Origin: Paracyclopina nana | Lineage: Eukaryota; Arthropoda; Copepoda; Cyclopoida; Cyclopettidae | Direction of reading: 5' to 3' | NCBI GenBank assembly: GCA_019096065.1 | Contig: JAGUCH010000001.1 | Location: forward strand, 1,984,001 to 2,048,000 | DNA: 64,000 nucleotides | In this document: piece by piece, positions 60,032 through 64,000 of the stretch | How the letters are laid out: each line of letters begins with the position of its first letter | Position numbering within the stretch: the stretch's first letter is position 1 | The notes under the pieces: generated by a model | What the model saw: the letters and a program-made list of their open reading frames with translations, nothing else | Databases searched by the model: none | What the model was told of the DNA's origin: nothing | Made by a program: the position numbers and the translations under genes

Positions 60032-61262
60032 TTATGTAACGGAGTTCCCATTTGTAGAACTTTGAGTTGTAGTCCAAGGTTTCAAGCCCTCCAACGCGGC
60101 CAAAGCTGAAGCCCTCTGAAAATGAAATTTGAGCACATTTTGGCGAGGTGAAAAGAAATGAATTCTCACCTCCACGATAGAAGGCTCTTCAGAATTTGGC
60201 CTTGAGCCTTCGTCAAGACCAGCGGTCGCGGCGGCGGCTGCAGCGGCCGCTGGAGGCAAAGGGGGCGCTGAATTGGATCCACCCGGAGATCCCATCGACC
60301 CTAATTGCATCGACAGAAAATACTTTGTCGCAGCTTGTCGCTCTTGCTCTCTTTCTTCAGCCGTTTGCCTCCTACACCATAAAAAGTGGAAATTATAGTT
60401 CACTAATTTTGTCCACATTTTATAGCGAAATTTCGTTTAACTTTTTTAAAGGTGTTTTTCGTTTTTTTCCAAATCGGTCTAGAATTCTGTATACTATTTA
60501 TAGAGCTTGACACAGCCTTTTTATGCCTTGTTCATGTGTTAAGAATGCCTTAAGGTATGGAAAATATTGTCTTTTAATGAAAAGTGAATCTGCCACTCTA
60601 CGAGTTTAACTTGGGACCGAGCAGCGTTTTTAATGGCAATTTTTGCGATTTTGTTTCATGATAGTTTTCAACAATTTTTCAAACCAAACCAGATTTCCTC
60701 ACGTTTCTTTGATAAAAGTTGAAATCTAACTATTGATTCTGCCAAAAAATGTCTAAAATGTGTCCCATAATTAGCCAAAACTAGATTTGTTTGCTTCCAA
60801 GTTGGCTTAAAGTCGATTTGATTTTTATGTATTAGCTGCTAACCTTGCCATAATTTTTCCCCTTCTCTTAAGGTATTTTTCGTGCATTTTCCTAAGGAGT
60901 CTAGGGCGTACATGAACAGGACATTATGAAAGTGCTAAATTTGTAGGTCCTCGTATTGTTGTGCCTTTTCCCAGCATATTTATATAAGCCACTTGAAAAT
61001 TGATTTAAGAGCAATTACCTCCACTTGGTTCTACGATTTTGGAACCAAGTTTTGACCTGGGCGTCCGTCATCTTCAGATTCTTCGCCAGAGTCGCCCGTT
61101 CCGTGGAGGCCAAGTATTTCTGCTTGTGAAACCGCTTTTCCAGCTCGCAAATTTGCAGCCGCGAAAACGACGTGCGTGGCTTTTTTCGCTTCGGTGGGGT
61201 GCGATTCTGGTAGGGATGTCCAATGCGTCGGCCTGACGCGGCCGCAGCCAGCGCAAAGGGAC
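60032..61262 (-). CDS. C15: TLX/C15 homeobox transcription factor, 3' exons, partial
   Basis: Three terminal exons: 61262-61019, 60371-60170 and 60115-60032, about 176 residues. The first carries [19 protein letters not shown], then the homeodomain ([20 protein letters not shown] through [18 protein letters not shown]). The Thr in VKTWFQNRR, instead of the usual Ile/Val, is the mark of the TLX (Hox11) family, called C15 or clawless in flies, which acts in leg-tip and nervous-system patterning. After the homeodomain follow [15 protein letters not shown], a poly-Ala tract and a short tail ending NGNSVT. The part before the homeodomain (with the expected Eh1 repressor motif) lies further upstream, not found up to the window edge. 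The CTAG acceptor at 61263 shows the exon is spliced to it in phase 1. The 650-bp intron between the first two exons contains one copy of the inverted-repeat element described below. Confidence 0.95.
60524..60924 (+). mobile_element. MITE-like inverted-repeat element, copy 1, inside TLX intron
   Basis: About 400 bp bounded by a TGTTCATGT-type end on the left and its complement (ACATGAACAGGAC) on the right. Internal landmarks shared with the other copies: TTAAGAATG..TTAAGGTA, CTCTACGAGTT, GAGCAGCGTTTTTAATGGC, TTTCTTTGATAAAAG, and near the right end CGTGCATTTTCCTAAGGAG. It has no coding capacity, so it is non-autonomous. TA dinucleotides flank it, weakly suggesting a TA target duplication. Confidence 0.75.
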
Positions 61263-62350
61263 CTAGAAAAAAATGCATTCAACTTTCCAAAATGGGAAAA
61301 AGGTGTCTTCAATCATCCATCATATCTAGATATGGAAGCTGATGAGGGCAAATTATGGCGCCCCTCCATTTGTAAGTGATTACCACCCAAACCACGGCTC
61401 AAAAGTGCCAATCAAATTTACATCATTCATGGCTACTGCGTTATTCTACAATTTCCCATTTTTCGCCAAATGGAGCTAGCGCTCGAAAAAGGGGAAAAAA
61501 GGCCAAAACCAACAACAGCAGCTAGCAGACTGCCCAATTAGGGCCAGAATCAGCCTCTAATAGTTGGCATTAGAGTTGTCATTTGTCTTCCACGAAGAGT
61601 TGTTGCAGGAGATAAAAAGCTGCTTTGAAAATTCTCGGTAATAGCGATCGAGAAAATTGAAGTCATACATGTGGTGCCGGCGCCATGACATAATTGACAG
61701 TTGTCTCCCCCTGCCTTCAAATCGATTGCCCATTCGAGATTTATAATATTATCATCGAGATAATCGATACCCTTGAAAAAAAGACTACAGCTTGACGTCG
61801 AGAGAGGTTAAAGTGCCATCATCATTATTGTCATTATCTCAAACTTTTGAGCTGTTGTTGCATGGGAGCAAAATATTTGAGCTGAATTATTAAATAAAAG
61901 TTGCCAAAGTGAATGTGGCAAAACAGGCATTTGCAAGCTCCTGCTTTGCAAAATCAGGATGTTTTGCCAGCAACAAATTTCTCTCCAATACATGTAAATT
62001 GATTTTGCTGCATATCTGTTTCTGTTCATTAGCCATCACGATACCTTGCATGCTATAGCTTCTATTGCCACTGTGAGGTAATGGGAAAAAAATCCTTTTC
62101 ATGCCACCAGCCCTTTTTTGGGCGTCTCTCCTCACCGTGCTATTTTATGACATGCTTCACAGATGTTCCTTTCTGGGCGAAAATATTGCCCAAAGGAAAC
62201 GAGTGTAATCGATCTTTCGTGCTGCTTTTGCATCAATGATTTAAAAAAAGGTGCAATCAAATATTAATTTCACATCATCACAAGAACACATGGCGAAGCT
62301 TAAAAATTGCCCCAAACAGTTGCATCACATTGAAGATGTACTATATTAAT
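61263..62350. other. Upstream of the TLX homeodomain exon, probably intron
   Basis: No TLX 5' exon or other coding sequence recognised. Inferred to be a TLX intron because the homeodomain exon is entered through a splice acceptor and its N-terminal coding part is missing. Confidence 0.4.
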
Positions 62351-62609
62351 GGCCTGTTCATGTATTAAGAATGTCTTAAGGTATTGAAAAAATGGTCATA
62401 GGGAAAAGTTGCTGACTGCCACTCTACGAGTTCAGCTTGGGGCCGAGCAGCGTTTTTAATGGCAATTTTTGCTATTTTATCTCGTGGTTTTCAGCATATT
62501 TCAAATCAAACTATCTTTCACCACGTTTCTTTGATAAAAGATGAAATTCAACTTTTGATTTTGCTCAAAATGACTAAAATGGAGTTTGGCGTATACATGA
62601 ATAGGACAC
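62351..62609 (+). mobile_element. MITE-like element, copy 2, internally deleted
   Basis: Same left half as copy 1 (CTGTTCATGTATTAAG, CTACGAGTTCAGC, GAGCAGCGTTTTTAATGGC, TTTCTTTGATAAAAG), then a jump to the right end (GGCGTATACATGAATAGGAC). About 140 bp of the interior are missing relative to copy 1. Confidence 0.75.
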
Positions 62610-63350
62610 AAGTCCTTTTACATCAACTAAAATTCAACAAATCTTATGAAATAAATGTGACTTTTATTCAACAATCGAAATTAATGCCAAGTGCATTTTG
62701 CTCTGCTGAAAAATCAATGGTTTCAGTAAATAATTGATTTTTTGAAAAACAAAGCAGAGAAAGGGGACTTTTGTGACGGCGAACACGACACTTCACTTAA
62801 CTTCCTCCCCTGACTTGAAATCCTGATGGTTTCTCAACTGTTTTGATCACAGCCATCTTCCCACAAAGTCAATAAAGTTAATAGGGGATGGCAAAGTGGC
62901 TTGGGGGGCCAAATATCCAGAAAATCGAAATTGATGCTGTTGTCACACACCAGCACCATTCATTCGCAATGATTGACATTTTATTGCAGATCCTCGAAAA
63001 TAAAGCCTGCCATTCACCTAATTGAGATATTGACTGTGCAAGGTGTCTCTTCAAAGACCCAAATTGCACCGCACTCCACCACAACTAAAAGTCTGTGATT
63101 TGCACCTCCAAATTGCCAAGCTGAAGCAAACACTTCTCCAAATTGACATTTTTACATTTAATGCCAGTCACAGTCACAAAAACCCATTTTACTCAAGATA
63201 TCCATTGTTTCATAGTCAGTCAAATTTTCCAATTTGTACGCTACACGCGTCAATTAGGAAATTGTTTGAGCATTATTTGCATTTTTTGCATCTACATACA
63301 AAAACAGATTATCCCACAATTACCAGAGTTGTATGAAGTAGATGGATCTA
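62610..63350. other. Spacer between inverted element copies
   Basis: AT-rich; no gene or further copy of the element recognised. Confidence 0.35.
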
Positions 63351-63760
63351 TGTCCTGTTCATGTACGCCCCAAACTCCTTAGGAAAATGCACGAAAAACA
63401 CCTCAAAGAAAGGAGAAAAATTGTCTTATGACAAGCGCCAGCTGATACTAAAAAAATCGGATCGACTTTAAGCCAACTGGAAAGTAAACAAATCTAATTT
63501 GGGGAACTAAGCACTCCGCATTTTAGCCATTTTGAGCAAAATCACTAGTTAAATTTCATCTCTTATCAAAGAAACGTTAAGAAAGCTAGTTTGTTTTGAA
63601 AAAAAGCTGAAAACCATGCGACAAAATAGCAAAAATTGCCATTGAAAACGCTGCTCGGCCCCAAGCTGAACTCGTAGAGTAGCAGTCAGCAACAGATTCA
63701 CTTTTCCTTATGACAATTTTTTCCATACCTTAAGGCATTCTTAATACATGAACAGGGCAC
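63351..63760 (-). mobile_element. MITE-like element, copy 3, inverted orientation
   Basis: Complete copy in the opposite direction: starts TGTCCTGTTCATGTACGCC, followed by CTCCTTAGGAAAATGCACG, and ends CTTAATACATGAACAGGGC. Flanked by TA on both sides. With copy 2 it forms a large inverted pair spanning 62351-63760. Confidence 0.8.
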
Positions 63761-63764
63761 TAAT

Positions 63765-64000
63765 GTGCTGTTCATGTAGGCCCCAAACTCCTTAGGAAAA
63801 TGCACGAAAAATACCTCAAGGAAAGGAGAAAAATTGTCCTATGACAAGCGCCAGCTGATACTAAAAAATCAGATCAACTTTAAGCCAACTTGAAAGTAAG
63901 CAAATCTAATTTTGGCTATTAGGTGCTCCACATTTTGGGCCTATTGAGCGAAATCTATAGTTATTTTTCATCATTTATCAAGGAAATGTGATGAAAGATA
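63765..64000 (-). mobile_element. MITE-like element, copy 4, cut by the window edge
   Basis: Begins CTGTTCATGTAGGCCCCA only a few bases after copy 3 and follows it almost base for base (TCCTTAGGAAAATGCACG, GACAAGCGCCAGCTGATAC, CTTTAAGCCAACT). It is therefore a head-to-tail neighbour of copy 3 and continues outside the window. Confidence 0.8.

Noticed and set aside
1..64000. CRISPR arrays, bacterial operons, rRNA genes
   Set aside because: None seen; the window is eukaryotic with spliced genes.

Overview
This is eukaryotic nuclear DNA, almost certainly from an arthropod. Genes are split by short introns (mostly 45-70 bp) with GT-AG borders. Several AATAAA signals lie at or just after stop codons. 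The recognisable genes include animal-specific regulators (TLX/C15 homeobox, ARID5, TULP4/tusp). A pancrustacean (Daphnia-like crustacean or springtail) fits the intron size and the lineage-type families, but I cannot fix the species. Exon borders were deduced by hand from splice consensus, reading-frame phase and family knowledge. In all complete gene models the exon lengths sum to a multiple of three.

Layout. 0.5-1.7 kb: a TMEM86-type lysoplasmalogenase (-) apparently nested in an intron of a PRL/PTP4A phosphatase whose last exon (+) follows it. 2.1-5.6 kb: RNA 3'-terminal phosphate cyclase and a PRPP-synthetase-associated protein (both +). 6.9-8.0 kb: an unrecognised type I membrane protein (+) whose stop lies 5 bp from the stop of the converging next gene. 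8.0-13.8 kb: three tandem FAD polyamine (spermine) oxidases (-). 14.9-17.2 kb: a type II membrane protein with coiled coil, CNTNAP-like and C1q-like parts (+). 17.5-33.3 kb: ARID5 (-), with a 12-kb first coding intron. 37.9-40.0 kb: a tandem pair of seven-TM-type proteins (+). 42.4-44.8 kb: a PH/PDZ adaptor (+). 45.3-55.5 kb: TULP4 with WD40 and tubby domains, 18 coding exons (-). 56.6-57.4 kb: a neuronal-calcium-sensor-like EF-hand protein with a cysteine-rich N-terminus (-). 57.8-59.5 kb: a protein with two complete bZIP domains, the first CNC-like and the second small-Maf-like (-). 60.0-61.3 kb: the homeodomain and C-terminal exons of a TLX/C15 gene (-). 60.5-64 kb: copies of a ~400-bp inverted-repeat element.

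The strongest candidate for something undescribed is the dual-bZIP gene. CNC and small Maf proteins normally form heterodimers from separate genes; here two such domains appear to sit on one polypeptide. Also notable are the hybrid C1q/CNTNAP-like membrane protein, the oxidase array with diverging N-termini, and the recurrent CACAGTGG and GCGCGC motifs in the AT-rich noncoding stretches from about 21 to 37 kb.

The genes do not form one pathway. Local duplication (oxidases, 7TM pair) and nested or convergent packing are the main organising features.
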